A stretch of 64,000 nt of DNA from Notolepis coatsorum (GCA_963971535.1 OZ020587.1:159539856-159603855); one strand, 5' to 3'. Counted from the stretch's first letter, positions 19,479-29,902 are shown. Notes: generated by a model not told the origin, from the sequence alone. A program made the numbers and translations.

Positions 19479-19866
19479 AAGTGTCCCCTGTATAATGTTT
19501 AAATATGATATCGTTCAGACTGTATCCTCTTGCTCGTTGACATAGAAAATATACACAATGATGTCCACAATAGGCTGAGAGTTCATTCTGCACTCTACGA
19601 GTTGAATAATAATAGGATTCTGTAACATTTTGTTCTAGAAATTCTCTGATGTGTGAAGGATATGCTTTAGAATTTGGACTAAGCCCGAAGGAATAAAAAA
19701 AGACACCCTCTCGTTCGTTATCAAGACTCACAGTGAGCCAATGCACCCCGGGTTTATTGCTAGGATCTGTATTAACAATAAAATAGATGGGTCTAATCAG
19801 TGTATTCTGTAAATAGCTTTTTAACTCATCACAGGCCCATACACCTTGAAAACGAGACCCCAACAA
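19450..19866 (-). CDS. Adenain-like cysteine protease, right copy
   Basis: Nearly identical to the left copy over residues 1-132, with the same active-site His (GVHWLTVSLDN) and Cys (CGHHCVYFLCQ). It ends LRNALMFCI, much shorter at the C-terminus than the left copy. As in the left arm, no in-frame ATG is obvious and its 5' end overlaps the last codons of the capsid gene in a different frame, so its start is uncertain. Few substitutions separate the two copies. Confidence 0.82.
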   Translation of the reverse strand: MLGSRFQGVWACDELKSYLQNTLIRPIYFIVNTDPSNKPGVHWLTVSLDNEREGVFFYSFGLSPNSKAYPSHIREFLEQNVTESYYYSTRRVQNELSAYCGHHCVYFLCQRARGYSLNDIIFKHYTGDTLRNALMFCI

Positions 19867-21801
19867 GGATGAACATAACGTTTGTATTCGAGAATTGAGT
19901 CAAAACAAGCATATACAATCAGAGTCGCAGTGGTGTGTAGAGGCTCTTGAAATCTCATCTCCAGAAGTAGATTCCCTGTAGCAGCGGGGGATGAGGCCAA
20001 CCCGTCCTCATCAGGGTCGAGATTAAAATAATATAAGCCATATCCTTCTAGAAAATCCTTTCGATCAAAAATCAGAGCAGAATCCTTCAGATGACGGCCT
20101 GTGGCTGTAAATAAACTGTAGTATTCCCTCACCGCGTTTCCTTGTGCAAACTGTGGCTGATAAGCTTTTGATGAGATCTGACGACCGTCCTGACTTAAGG
20201 CTGCATATTCTAAATCAAAATGTTGAAAATTAAATGGATTTCTATTGGGGGTACCATTATAAGCCTCGTGTTCAACTAAACCGAGTATAACGTATTTCGG
20301 TAGCAAGCCCAGAAAGATGTTTTCGTGGGTCGAAACCCTCGAGTTAATAGGGATAGAGAATGTTTTTACATTAATACGTGCTAATGGATATAGTGCATTT
20401 CCCCTTTGTAACGCCGTTGCGTGGCCTAACTGTACAGCAGGGGATACGACAACCTTTTTTTACGAATAAGGTCGCATTAATAATATGTAGTCTGAACCCG
20501 CCATCGATCGCAGACATTATACAGAAATCGTCTTTAGCTCTAGTTAGTTTTATTTTTAAATCAACTTTATTTAATAATAGACGATCGCTAGAAAATATAT
20601 CTGAATGGATTCCACCCAGTAGATGAAACTCTCGCGATAGAGTGCATTCCAGCCCCCTGGTTTTTAAGCCTTTATTTCTCCCGTCGACTCCTAGACGGAC
20701 ATCTTCCATGGCCCCGCCTGTATCTTTAGCGAATAAACCAGCGGTAAATTGACTATTCAAACTATCGGGAGAATAATTCAGTAATGTTTCAATCATAGCT
20801 CTATAAGGATGTGTAGAACTAGACTGACTGATTAAACGATCCTGGACTGTAACATCTACTTGGCTAAAGATTGTGTTTAATGGATAATTAATTATAGAGA
20901 CATCCGCATTGGCTGCCAAATTAGATCGCCATTGGTGATCTTCGCCTTTAAATATAGTAATGTATTATTGAGATCCAAGTACCGCTCTCCTTGACCTGGT
21001 ATATTAAATTCTATAGGGCAGTGGTTCTCAAACTGTGGTACGCGTACCACTAGTGGTACTTGGTGGTACTGCTGGTGGTACTTGAAAACATTTCCAAAAA
21101 AGCTAAAAAAAAGATTTATTTTCTTTTTTTTTACAGTCAGGCCACTGAACTTAGAAGCAGGCCAGGCCAGTGTTTCTGGTTGCGGCAGCACGATAGTTAG
21201 ATAATCTAAGTGGGGAACAACCAGAAGATCACTGTGACAGAGAGTAATGCAGTCTAAACAGTCATAAATCTTTAATTCAACTTCAGCCCTGATCATAACC
21301 ATTTATTTTTAGATTTCTTGTAATGTCAGATAAAAAATGAAATACTCCCACTTTTCTGAAAATAGTTGGTGTTAAATCTGACATTACAAAAAATCCATCA
21401 AAATATGTGTTGCTGCTAATCATTGACACATGCCTAGCCTGTAATAATCCCCCCCAGAAAAATTTACTTTGCATTTGATATATTGTAAATATTTTACTTT
21501 TTGTCTTTTTTTTAACAATAATTTGTGATGCCATCACACAAACTGGCATTTAAAGGGTAAACATTCAAAAATGTATTGAATATGTGTTTTCTTTTATTTT
21601 TTACAATAATTTGTGATGCCCATCACAAACACTGGCATTTAAAGGGTAAAAATTCAAAAATTCCTGCACCAGGATGCAGGAAATTAAGTTTTTGTAACAA
21701 AATAATTGTGTGTCTGTGTGTGTGTGTGTGTGTGTGTGAGTGTGAGAGAGAATGACGGACAATTGCTTGCTGTGTGAGAGAGGGAGAGAGAGAGGGAGAG
21801 A

Positions 21802-21853
<52 letters not shown>

Positions 21854-22326
21854 TAGATAGAGAGAGAATTAAGTACATTTGCTGAAATACAGTTGTTCTT
21901 CATTTTCTCACTTGCTATGTGAGAATGTTAGTTATTATGTTCTCAATGCCCCTTGCATTGTATGAGTTGTGTGGAAGCGTTTGCTAGTTCTAGTACTATC
22001 CCTTTGTACATTGTGGCTGTGTCTGACAAAAGTTAACAATAAATAATGGTATTAGGAATACATTTGCCTCCTGCGTGAACTGTGCATAGCTGAATAGACG
22101 GTATTTTAACGCCGGTCATATGGTGGTACTTGGAGAGCCAGCTACGTTCTCAGGTGGTACTTGGTGTAAAAAGTTTGAGAACCACTGCTATAGGGGAATC
22201 TCTAGTTAGAGCTGTTATGGGGGATATTTCAATATAATCACTTTGCTCGATCGATAATTGTGTATAAGGGGCCGTGAATATATCCAACTCCGATCTAGAG
22301 CACTCTTGGGAGCGTTGATGGATCAT
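19821..22326 (-). pseudogene. Polinton major capsid protein, broken
   Basis: Resembles the double jelly-roll major capsid proteins of Polintons, often annotated in animal genomes as F54H12.2-like. Landmarks in order are the ATG at 22326, EFNIPGQGERYLDLNNTLLY (about 21000-20945), INYPLNTIFSQVDVTVQ (about 20890-20840), and near the end EYYSLFTATGRHLKDSALIF (about 20130-20070). The coding sequence is interrupted by a hAT element (21019-22187). Reading frame also changes near 20925 and near 20390-20400, so at least three lesions inactivate it. The left arm keeps only its last codons, so the element has a single, dead capsid gene. Confidence 0.85.
21019..22187. mobile_element. hAT-type non-autonomous element in the capsid gene
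   Basis: Terminal inverted repeats CAGTGGTTCTCAAACT and its complement, with a perfect 8-bp duplication CTATAGGG (21011-21018 and 22188-22195). Inside are (GT)n and (GA)n runs around 21710-21865 and repeated GGTGGTACTTG motifs near both ends. It has no transposase coding. It is absent from the left arm, where the region is deleted. Confidence 0.95.
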
Positions 22327-22333
22327 GTTTCAC

Positions 22334-22762
22334 TTAAAATATATCCTTTACACGTTTCTTCGTCGGTCGTCTTCTCTGACTAAGACCTCTTCTTTTAACC
22401 TGCTTCTTCTTATAAGATCTCTTATTCTTTATAGCTGTCACTCTACACCCAGGAGGTATCCTTCTTTTCGATGACCTCTGAGCATAGCCGGCACCTCTCT
22501 GCTCACCCATCCTAGTGGTGACCTTCTGGATGACGTCGTCTAAAACCTCTTTGCCTATATTTTTTGCCGCGGTCTTGATGTGTGGTTTAGCTATGTTAAT
22601 ACCTGTTTTAAGAAAAGGCATAACAAATTTGAATAATCTTGAGAAGATAGAACCTATCCCACGACCGTATTGCACCGGTGCCCCTGCAAATCCAGCTAAG
22701 CCGTGTCCCACCTGATTTACATAATAATTAACGAAACGGTTAGGATGGATGTGTGGGTCCAT
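22334..22762 (-). CDS. Basic minor virion protein (adenovirus pVI/pX-like position and composition)
   Basis: 142 residues. Residues about 30-80 form a Gly/hydrophobic amphipathic stretch (GLAGFAGAPVQYGRGIGSIF, RLFKFVMPFLKTGINIAK). The C-terminal half is very basic (SSKRRIPPGCR, KNKRSYKKKQVKRRGLSQRR), ending KKRVKDIF. Polintons and adintoviruses carry small basic or amphipathic virion proteins compared with adenovirus core and membrane-lytic proteins. Position between penton and capsid genes, with only 7 bp to the capsid ATG, supports that role. I infer function from composition and neighbours, not from a specific motif. The frame is intact and exists only in the right arm. Confidence 0.7.
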   Translation of the reverse strand: MDPHIHPNRFVNYYVNQVGHGLAGFAGAPVQYGRGIGSIFSRLFKFVMPFLKTGINIAKPHIKTAAKNIGKEVLDDVIQKVTTRMGEQRGAGYAQRSSKRRIPPGCRVTAIKNKRSYKKKQVKRRGLSQRRRPTKKRVKDIF

Positions 22763-22779
22763 AATATCTTTTTTTTTTA

Positions 22780-23502
22780 TTACACGTTTATGTCCAAGGG
22801 CTTAAAATGTAATTTTACTATCACTTTCCCGTAGGTATAATTGACTAACTGGTCTGTGTCTGTCTTGATTTCTATTTGAATAGTATTTATATCGGTTTTT
22901 GATACCCTAGAATAATGCACACGATCATAACGTATGTTTATCAAATCTCCATATGTTCCCTTGATTTGTACCGTAGATAATAGAGGAACGTATGAATCCC
23001 CTACGAGTTGATAGTCTGACAGATTAGAATATATGAATAGATTATATACACCAGAACCCAGATCCCATTTATCGGATTTCAATCCTATATCATAAGATAG
23101 CCTTGGAGAGAATCTCACCTCGTACACTCCATTCCCCGTAAACTCACATCTATTAGTAATCTCGTTATAAAGGAGCCCCGCCTTTTTATCACCTGTCGTG
23201 CGTAAACTATCTGTGATTAGTTTTATTAATTGTTTAGTATTTTTATAGTAACCCCCTGAGCCTATCCTTATTGTTTCAACCAACATGTCGGGATGATGTT
23301 TTAGATGTCTGCATTCAAAATATGCGGACTCGGGGGGCAAATTATACCATGTATGAGGGTATGTTATCTCTGCCAGACCAACTAACCAATCACCTTTTAA
23401 TTGGAGGGGCTTAGCCAGATTAATATTGAAACTAGAAGCCTTATTATTGGGGAACACAGACATGCACGCGTTGGAAGGGAGCGTAACGTAGAACCCCTCC
23501 AT
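22780..23502 (-). CDS. Penton-like minor capsid protein
   Basis: 240 residues beginning MEGFYVTLPSNACMSVFPNN, intact in this arm only. The N-terminal block, with FNINLAKPLQLKGDWLVGLA and ITYPHTWYNLP, matches the pattern of the Polinton minor capsid (penton, single jelly-roll) protein that occupies capsid vertices. The rest is beta-rich with no membrane segment. It is followed at 17 bp by the basic minor virion gene and then the capsid gene, a typical structural cluster. The first 29 codons recur as a stub in the left arm at 18699. Confidence 0.83.
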   Translation of the reverse strand: MEGFYVTLPSNACMSVFPNNKASSFNINLAKPLQLKGDWLVGLAEITYPHTWYNLPPESAYFECRHLKHHPDMLVETIRIGSGGYYKNTKQLIKLITDSLRTTGDKKAGLLYNEITNRCEFTGNGVYEVRFSPRLSYDIGLKSDKWDLGSGVYNLFIYSNLSDYQLVGDSYVPLLSTVQIKGTYGDLINIRYDRVHYSRVSKTDINTIQIEIKTDTDQLVNYTYGKVIVKLHFKPLDINV

Positions 23503-23567
23503 CGTGTTAATATGCTGAATTATGATTACCGTCCTTAAAAAAGTATAGGATTATATAAGGACCTTAT

Positions 23568-25933
23568 TCATACAGCTCTGAGAGTACTCTTTAAGATGTA
23601 AGAATAAAATTTCGCAGGCCATCCTATCCATTTTACCAGCGTATACATCTTGCCGTTTATCCTTTTATTCTCAATACATTTCTCTATCTTGTATGTTTTA
23701 TTCGTACCTTCCACAATCTTTTGCAGCTCCAATTCGTAAAAAACTCCTTTTACCCTTTCACCATCCTGATCTTTTAAGACATACACAACAGGGAGACAGG
23801 CTAAACGCTTCTCTATAATAAACGTCTCGTACGTATACATCTGCTCATAGCGCTTGTCGAAGGCAGACTTATATTGAGATATACGCACAGTAGTGCCTAT
23901 ATCAAATTTAAATCTATTTTTTTTTATGCGTTAGAGGTACTGTTCCGTACAGGTTCTGAAATACCTGTAGTATGTTATCTTTAGAGACCTCTGTAGGCTT
24001 CATTTTAATACTGGAGTGAAACGTGTTATTATAACTCTGTACCATATCCGGCAGCATATCAATATAACGAAAAGTATTTTTAGCTGTGAAAAATCTCCAC
24101 ATCCTGTCCTTCAATGTACGGTTCAATCGTTCGATAACGCTTGCTTTCAATTCACTTCCAGTTGCGAAGTGGTGTATGTTATGTCGATGCATCAATTCTT
24201 TGAAATGTTTATTATAGACTTCTTTACCTTCGTCCGTTTGTATTTTTACTGCCATTTGACTCTCCTCTAGAACTCTTTCGAAGGCTTTTGTAACAGCTAA
24301 ACCTGTCTTATTTTTTAAAGGCCTTACATAAACCATCTTAAAGAATACATCAATTACAGTCATCAGATATTTAAAACCATCGTTGTATTGTGCTAAGCTT
24401 TGCATATCACATAAATCAATTTGAAATTGATAAAGAGGCCGTGGTACGAATACTCTATTTCTCTTCAAATGTATTCTAGCAGGCTTATGTAGAGTGTAGC
24501 TATCCTGTTTTGATAACCAGGTTTTAATATCATTTATTCCTACTTTATCTCCTGTAGACAGTGATGCCAGTAACGCGTTACTAAGTAACGCGTTATTGTA
24601 ATCTGATTACTTTTCCCCGAAAATAGTAATCTAACGCGTTAATCTTTAAAAGCCAGTAATCTGATTGCAGTTACTTGTCCAAGTGGCTGTGCGTTACTAT
24701 TTCGTTACTATCTCATCATAAATTCATAATGCAGGCGGAATGCAGTATTTTATTTCGTTTTCGACAGTCAAAAATACATTTTGAGCTGTTTTTCTTATTT
24801 GGGAGTGACGTCGTGTGGCAGTGAAAGGGTTACACAAGAATGTGTCCCGCGGCGTGACTGGACCCTCTGTCTGTGAGTGACTCTGCTTTGGTCCAATCAC
24901 ATTCCCCATCCACAGTCTGCGAATCAGAGGCAGAGTAGGGCGGGTCTTCACAGCACGTCATGTGACATATGCGCCAATCGTGTGACAACAGGGCTCCGTC
25001 GTTACAGCCTCGTTTGCACGGAGAATTCCACCCCAAAACGCTTGTCTAAACGCAAAATTACGGGGTTTCTGTTCAGACTTCCATCCCAAAACGCTCGTCT
25101 AAACGTAGCCTCAGTCACTACTTCACGTTTGTGTCAGCTAAGCCGAGTGAAAAAAACATTCATATGCGGAGGAAACAAAATACTGTCTACCGCTAAAAAC
25201 AGCACATCCAATTGCATTGAAAGCATCTGGAATCACAACACTAGCCGACGCTTCGACTAGGTACAGGAGGACTCAGAGGTCCACCAGCCAAGCAGAAAAA
25301 GAGAGAGATTGTTTCTTTCCCTTTTGATTAATGTATATTTGATGGTGGCAGAGCAAAAGCTCTTATTTGCCAGATTTACAGTTAATTTACATGTTAAAGA
25401 GAGACTGATTGTATGTTTATAAAGAGACATTTATAAAAACAATTTAATAGTTACAGTTGATATAATTGAATAGTTCAGCCTGCATTTGTTAGATGTGATA
25501 CACTGGTTTTGTAAAACCACTGGCTGGCTGCTCTAATGCTGTGAGCATCATAGACTGTTGCTTTACCATACTTGATGGTACAGAAGCTGAAGCACTAGTT
25601 TAACAATTTACGTTATGTGCAGAGAAACAAGTTAAAAACAATTTATGCACTTTCAATAAAGCGTTTAAAAAAAACTGTTGGGGGAACGACGATGACTTCG
25701 TAACCTAGTTACTTTCAAAGTAACTAAGTTACTCTGATAATCAAGTAATCAGTAAAGTAACTTAGATTACTTTTTAAAGGAGTAATCAGTAATCAGTAAT
25801 CAGATTACTTTTACAAGTAATCTGTGGCATCACTGCCTGTAGAGAGTTCCACTGCCTTACGCAAGCGTTCGACACCCCCAAACGAACCTGGATTTGCAGG
25901 GTCATAATATATTTTAGCTAGTATGCCATCCAT
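23568..25933 (-). pseudogene. Polinton integrase, right copy, disrupted
   Basis: Counterpart of 17554-18633. A hAT element (24559-25835) interrupts it near codon 35-40. Further on, an A-run in the coding strand is one base longer than in the left arm (nine versus eight, near 23926-23934), shifting the frame between the catalytic core and the chromodomain-like tail. DDE residues remain readable in the fragment 24468-23914 (IDLCDM, IQTDEGKEV, VIERLNRTLKDRM). Several replacement substitutions separate it from the left copy. Confidence 0.92.
24559..25835. mobile_element. hAT-type non-autonomous element in the integrase gene
   Basis: Ends CAGTGATGCCAGTAACGCG and GTGGCATCACTG are inverted, with a perfect 8-bp duplication CCTGTAGA (24551-24558 and 25836-25843). 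Subterminal regions hold many GTAAC/GTAATC motifs in both orientations, typical of transposase-binding arrays in hAT elements. No transposase is encoded in 1277 bp. The left arm retains the empty site at about 17650. Confidence 0.95.
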
Positions 25934-26041
25934 ATTTTCAAACCACCTCACCCCTGGGATTATAATACATGAGTGAATAACTAGGCAAGAGACATTTCTT
26001 TTTTTAAAACACACCATTTAATTTTTTCAGAAATAAACAAA

Positions 26042-26770
26042 TCACACTCTATAGACTTTTGCCAGTTTTGGCACAGTGGACATGAAGAGAAGTATTGAAT
26101 CATAGACTGCCTCAGTATCAATCTCAGGGTAATCAATGTGTATTTCCTTAATCAAATCCTTCAGACATTCGCTATTCTTAAATGACTGAAACTCGTAGAG
26201 AAGCCCCTCGCAGATTCCTTGCATTCTTAGTGGGGATGGAATGGCTAAACAGAGCCGGCCCAGGAGGGCGCTAATGGTAGGAATCAGTTCACCACTCCAT
26301 AACATAGTCAGTAGTGCCGCTTCGTTGACCATGTAATACAAGGCGGGTTCAAACAAGCATTCATGATGACGCTGACTCGGGTGCTGAATGGTACAACCCT
26401 AACACTGTTCGATGAGATGTTGATCGACACAGCACTTCAACACTTCGGCCAGAAGTAGTTTAATGCTGGCAATCATTAAATGATCTAGGAATCCCGCTCT
26501 CTCGTCAACCACAACGGGGAGTATTGTAAGTCGTCTCCTCTCTGTGACAGGCATGTCTTGCGGAAAACCAGATTCGGGGGTGTGGGACCGCCATTGGCCA
26601 TTAGGCTGTGTGTCCCCAGCCGCTCCATCGGCTACGGTGTCTTGTGATGACAGATCAGGTGTTTCGCAGGTATTCATCGTTAGAGGAATGCAGAGTAGCG
26701 GTGAGTCGGATTCAGCAGACTCCAGTTCGTATCCAGTGTAGAACTCGTATCCATTGTAGAAGGATGCCAT
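26042..26770 (-). pseudogene. Polinton ORF C/D, right copy, one shared in-frame stop
   Basis: Starts MASFYNGYEFYTGYELE at 26770. The first part stays open to TAG at 26399-26401 (after HLIEQC). The same frame continues open to a stop at 26042 with FEPALYYMVNEAALLTMLW and the helical second half. It lacks the private TGA of the left arm. The amber codon is common to both arms, so it predates the duplication or is a real gene boundary. If it is a boundary, the downstream gene lacks a good ATG before about 26335. No family was recognised. Confidence 0.6.
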
Positions 26771-26818
26771 GATCAGTCTTTAAAGTCAGTTGTAATTTTT
26801 TTTTTTTTAAAGGGTCTT

Positions 26819-27468
26819 TTATGGTTGACACGCCCCTTCCTTCACACCCTCGCCAGGACCTTTGGTATCGTCTCCCTCTGATTCGTTGTATGGAAAGAGA
26901 CGTCTTTTCAAATGATCCATATCTGCTTGCACCTTTAACATCTCGCTTGTGACAGCTCCACATGTGTGAAGACATTCTAAACACGTGTTCACCGGAACAG
27001 TAAATAGAACACTCTCGGCCCCAAATGCATACCTCTTGAAAATGGTCATATCCCCCACCCCACTAACGCCGGGCTTGTTATGTATAGAGATACGTGCTGT
27101 GTAATATACAAAATAACTTTCTAAGTCACTGGAGCCTGTTAACAGCTTGACTATCTGTCCCTCCTTGAGCTTTCTGACGGCCAAACCGTCTAGCGCGTCA
27201 AAAGAATTCTTTTTTATCTGCCAGAACTCTCTTTCGCTTAAATAGAGCTCTGGCCTCTCTCCAATGCCTTCGAAGTCAGTTAGACCCAGTTTGTATATCA
27301 CCACTCTGTCTAATCGGCCATCATATTCCAGACTCAATATTCCATCGGATGTAGGCCATACTTCATTATAAATGCCCCGTCCATATCTGCACGTGCCCTC
27401 AAGAGTGCCCTAATACGCGCAAGTCTGTCAGCTGTGTGTATAACCGGTGTACAAATATTGTCAGCCAT
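26819..27468 (-). pseudogene. Polinton ORF B, right copy, frameshifted
   Basis: The same gene as 16018-16668, with the ATG at 27468. It lacks one C in the GCACCGTGCAG segment of the left arm (about 27391), which breaks the frame about 25 codons in. The rest is open and differs by a handful of substitutions (for example SFDALDG versus YFDVLDG). Confidence 0.75.
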
Positions 27469-27521
27469 TATGCTCTTGGATCTATCAGTCACAATCAGAA
27501 ACATATATATAGCTTTTTTTT

Positions 27522-27740
27522 CTATACAACGCCCCCATTTATATCATGGATAATATCGCACACCTTCCAAAGACAAAAACATACCCCCATAACGCCTCCT
27601 ATACACATACCACCAATGCTAGCCCTTATTAGTAGCCTATTAAAGCTCTCCATCGAAATAATACTGTTTTGATCATCCTCTGAGAAATCTATAATAGTAG
27701 GGGTTTCTAAAGCCATTGTAACCTCTGCCTGTGAGGACAT
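27522..27740 (-). CDS. Polinton ORF A, 72-aa predicted single-pass membrane protein (right copy, intact)
   Basis: The ATG at 27740 (MSSQAEVTMALETPTIIDFS) is preferred over an upstream in-frame start because the left arm also aligns from there. An acidic N-terminal half (SEDDQNS) is followed by the hydrophobic stretch GGMCIGGVMGVCFCLWKV, long enough to span a membrane, then a short tail. It is the outermost gene in the arm, reading inward toward ORF B. The family is not recognised. The left copy carries a stop and a frameshift. Confidence 0.6.
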   Translation of the reverse strand: MSSQAEVTMALETPTIIDFSEDDQNSIISMESFNRLLIRASIGGMCIGGVMGVCFCLWKVCDIIHDINGGVV

Positions 27741-28190
27741 AGTTCCTCTTTTATTTTTTTTCCACCGTGATATTAAATTGTGAAGGCACCCTCCTTTTGA
27801 CACCTCTGCTTATCCCCAAACTGCACGTACCAACACTGATAGTAATGTGCCGTTTCTGAAAAAAAACATTTGAATTAGACCTTTTTCACAGCTCTAATCA
27901 CCATTGAGCCAAACAGACACACACACACGTTCACACCTTTTTTTTGGGGGGGACCTTGCGTTTTTTTCTCTGCTGAATGGAGAACTCATACCCTGTCATA
28001 AATCGGGTTCCCCGTGACAGAAGCTGAATCCAGTACTTTCAAGCTCACCCATTCGCTATCGTCATGCCCCCCTACTTGGTACCCACCTCCATCTTTAGAC
28101 ACCCCTTGCAGAATCGTGTGTTTTGCAGATTCGCATAGAACCAACAGTTTGACATTTCAGTCGCTTGAGCGAACACACACACACACATTT

Positions 28191-28221
<31 letters not shown>

Positions 28222-28800
28222 CAGATTGACAGAGAGGGGGAGATATTCAGTCTACTGAGAGGTAGACAGAAACAGAGGGGAGAATGCTTTCTGCTCAAAC
28301 CATATCACTTGGAAGAAAACATTCTCTACTTAAACAGATACATTGTATTTTCTTAATTCCTCCACACAAGTGTCTAAACACTCTCTTGCATTTATCTAAG
28401 AAAACACACACACACACACTTATTCTTAAGACTTTTGGAATACTTATTGTGAAACTATATTCTTAAGATACACAAATACATATTCTTAAATGTTTAATCT
28501 GAAAACCTTGGAATACACAAATACAATCTGAAAATTCAAAAAAAATCTTTTATTTCTGAAAAACTTTTATTTTGAAAAAAATTCTGAAAACGGAAGTACC
28601 CGCCCTTATAACCCCTCCCCCTTCCGTAACCAGATGTCCCTCCCCTCCTAAACCGGATGTCCCGCCTCCTTGAATCCTCGGCCAATCAGAGGGCTCAAAA
28701 GTGCCTTATGCAGCTTCAATCAAACTAAAAGGGGCGTGGTTACAATCCATCAAACTTTCCTTATAAGGTTTGACATAATGTGTATCTTTAATCTCTCTCT
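27741..28800 (-). other. Right-arm terminal non-coding region
   Basis: Inverted counterpart of 13663-15742 minus the piggyBac insertion and the 31-bp expansion. Contains (AC)n runs near 28173-28220 and 28405-28420. I see no open frame conserved in both arms. The last about 200 bp (CTTATAACCCCTCCC, CCAATCAGAGGG) are closely matched at 13690-13880 and include a CCAAT-like motif. Confidence 0.6.
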
Positions 28801-28812
28801 TACGATATATAA

Positions 28813-28974
28813 CCCTAGATAATCTTACTTATTTCAAGAAATCTTGCCAAGCCAAATTAGCTTACAAGCATATATTTGCTTAAAACTATAGGTTTTATTT
28901 CTTATTTTTGTCAGACCATTGGATAAGCATGGGAACAGGATACCAGAAACGTCGTTTTCTGTTTTCCTGCAGAG
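28813..28974. other. Flank right of the DIRS/Polinton complex
   Basis: AT-rich. From about 28925 (GGGAACAGGATACCAG) it matches, inverted, the sequence left of the DIRS element at about 8290-8390. No gene. Confidence 0.5.
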
Positions 28975-29900
28975 TGGAGGGGCTGGGAGACCCATGTTAC
29001 TGACCAGCACTCTATATCAGTGATGGTTGTTTACTGCAGAGAGGAGGGACTGGGAGACCCATGTTTCTGACCAGACACTCTATATCAGTGATGGCTGTTT
29101 ACTGCAGAGCGGAGGGACCAGGAGACCCATGTTACTGACCAGACACTCTATATCAGTGATGGCTGTTTACTGCAGAGAGGAGGGACTGAGAGACACATGT
29201 TACTGACCAGCACTCTATATCAGTGATGGCTGTTTACTGCAGAGAGGAGGGACTGGGAGACCCATGTTACTGACCAGACACTATATCAGTGATGGCTGTT
29301 TACTGCAGAGCGGAGGGACCAGGAGACCCATGTTACTGACCAGACACTCTATATCAGTGATGGCTGTTTACTGCAGAGAGGAGGGACTGAGAGACACATG
29401 TTACTGACCAGCACTCTATATCAGTGATGGCTGTTTACTGCAGAGAGGAGGGACTGGGAGACCCATGTTACTGACCAGACACTATATCAGTGATGGCTGT
29501 TTACTGCAGAGTGGAGGGACTGGGAGACCCATGTTACTGACCAGACACTCTATATCAGTGATGGCTGTTTACTGCAGAGTGGAGGGACTGGGAGACCCAT
29601 GTTACTGACCAGACACTCTATATCAGTGATGGCAGAGAGGAGGGACTGGGAAACCCATGTTACTGACCAGACACTCTATATCAGTGATGGCAGAGAGGAG
29701 GGACTGGGAGACCCATGTTACTGACCAGACACTCTATATCAGTGATGGCTGTTTACTGCAGAGTGGAGGGACTGGGAGACCCATGTTACTGACCAGACAC
29801 TCTATATCAGTGATGGCTGTTTACTGCAGAGTGGAGGGACTGGGAGACCCATGTTACTGACCAGACACTCTATATCAGTGATGGCTGTTTACTGCAGAGC
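28975..29900 (+). repeat. 68-bp minisatellite
   Basis: About 14 copies of a unit containing GACTGGGAGACCCATGTTAC and ATATCAGTGATGGCTGTTTA. Some copies lack TCTAT or the TGTTTACTGCA segment. The array resumes at 30611 after an L2-like LINE insertion. Confidence 0.95.
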
Positions 29901-29902
29901 AG

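Larger units (their letters stand above)
13663..28800. mobile_element. Polinton/Maverick (adintovirus-like) element with palindromic arms
   Basis: Termini are AGAGAGAGATTAAAGAT and its exact complement. They start AG and end CT and are flanked by the perfect 6-bp duplication TACGAT (13657-13662 and 28801-28806), both Polinton hallmarks. Encoded proteins include a retroviral-type integrase, adenain-like protease, major capsid protein, penton-like protein and a basic minor virion protein. No protein-primed DNA polymerase or packaging ATPase is seen. The left arm duplicates the integrase-side half of the right arm in inverted orientation. Later insertions are a piggyBac-like element in the left arm and two hAT elements in the right arm. 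Most genes carry mutations, so it is an old or defective copy. Confidence 0.93.
8404..28812 (-). mobile_element. DIRS-type retrotransposon (with nested BEL/Pao pieces and Polinton)
   Basis: Inverted terminal repeats at 8404-8584 and 13490-13662 share about 150 bp. An internal complementary region (8634-8740) matches the outer end of both repeats, the signature DIRS arrangement. Inside, on the minus strand, are RNase H and tyrosine recombinase remnants. The left-hand repeat is split by the Polinton, so its last 12 bp (TACGATATATAA) lie at 28801-28812. Without the nested Polinton the element is about 5.3 kb. Reverse transcriptase is absent, replaced by BEL/Pao fragments, so this is a non-autonomous remnant. 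Confidence 0.87.

Noticed and set aside
13663-28800. Two independent Polintons inserted tail to tail
   Set aside because: Only the outermost ends carry the TACGAT duplication, and no terminal repeats or target duplications are found at the centre (19203-19478).
13663-28800. Palindrome as a pure assembly artefact
   Set aside because: The arms differ by substitutions, indels, private nonsense codons, one private piggyBac-like and two private hAT insertions; an artefact would give identical arms. Long reads would still settle it.
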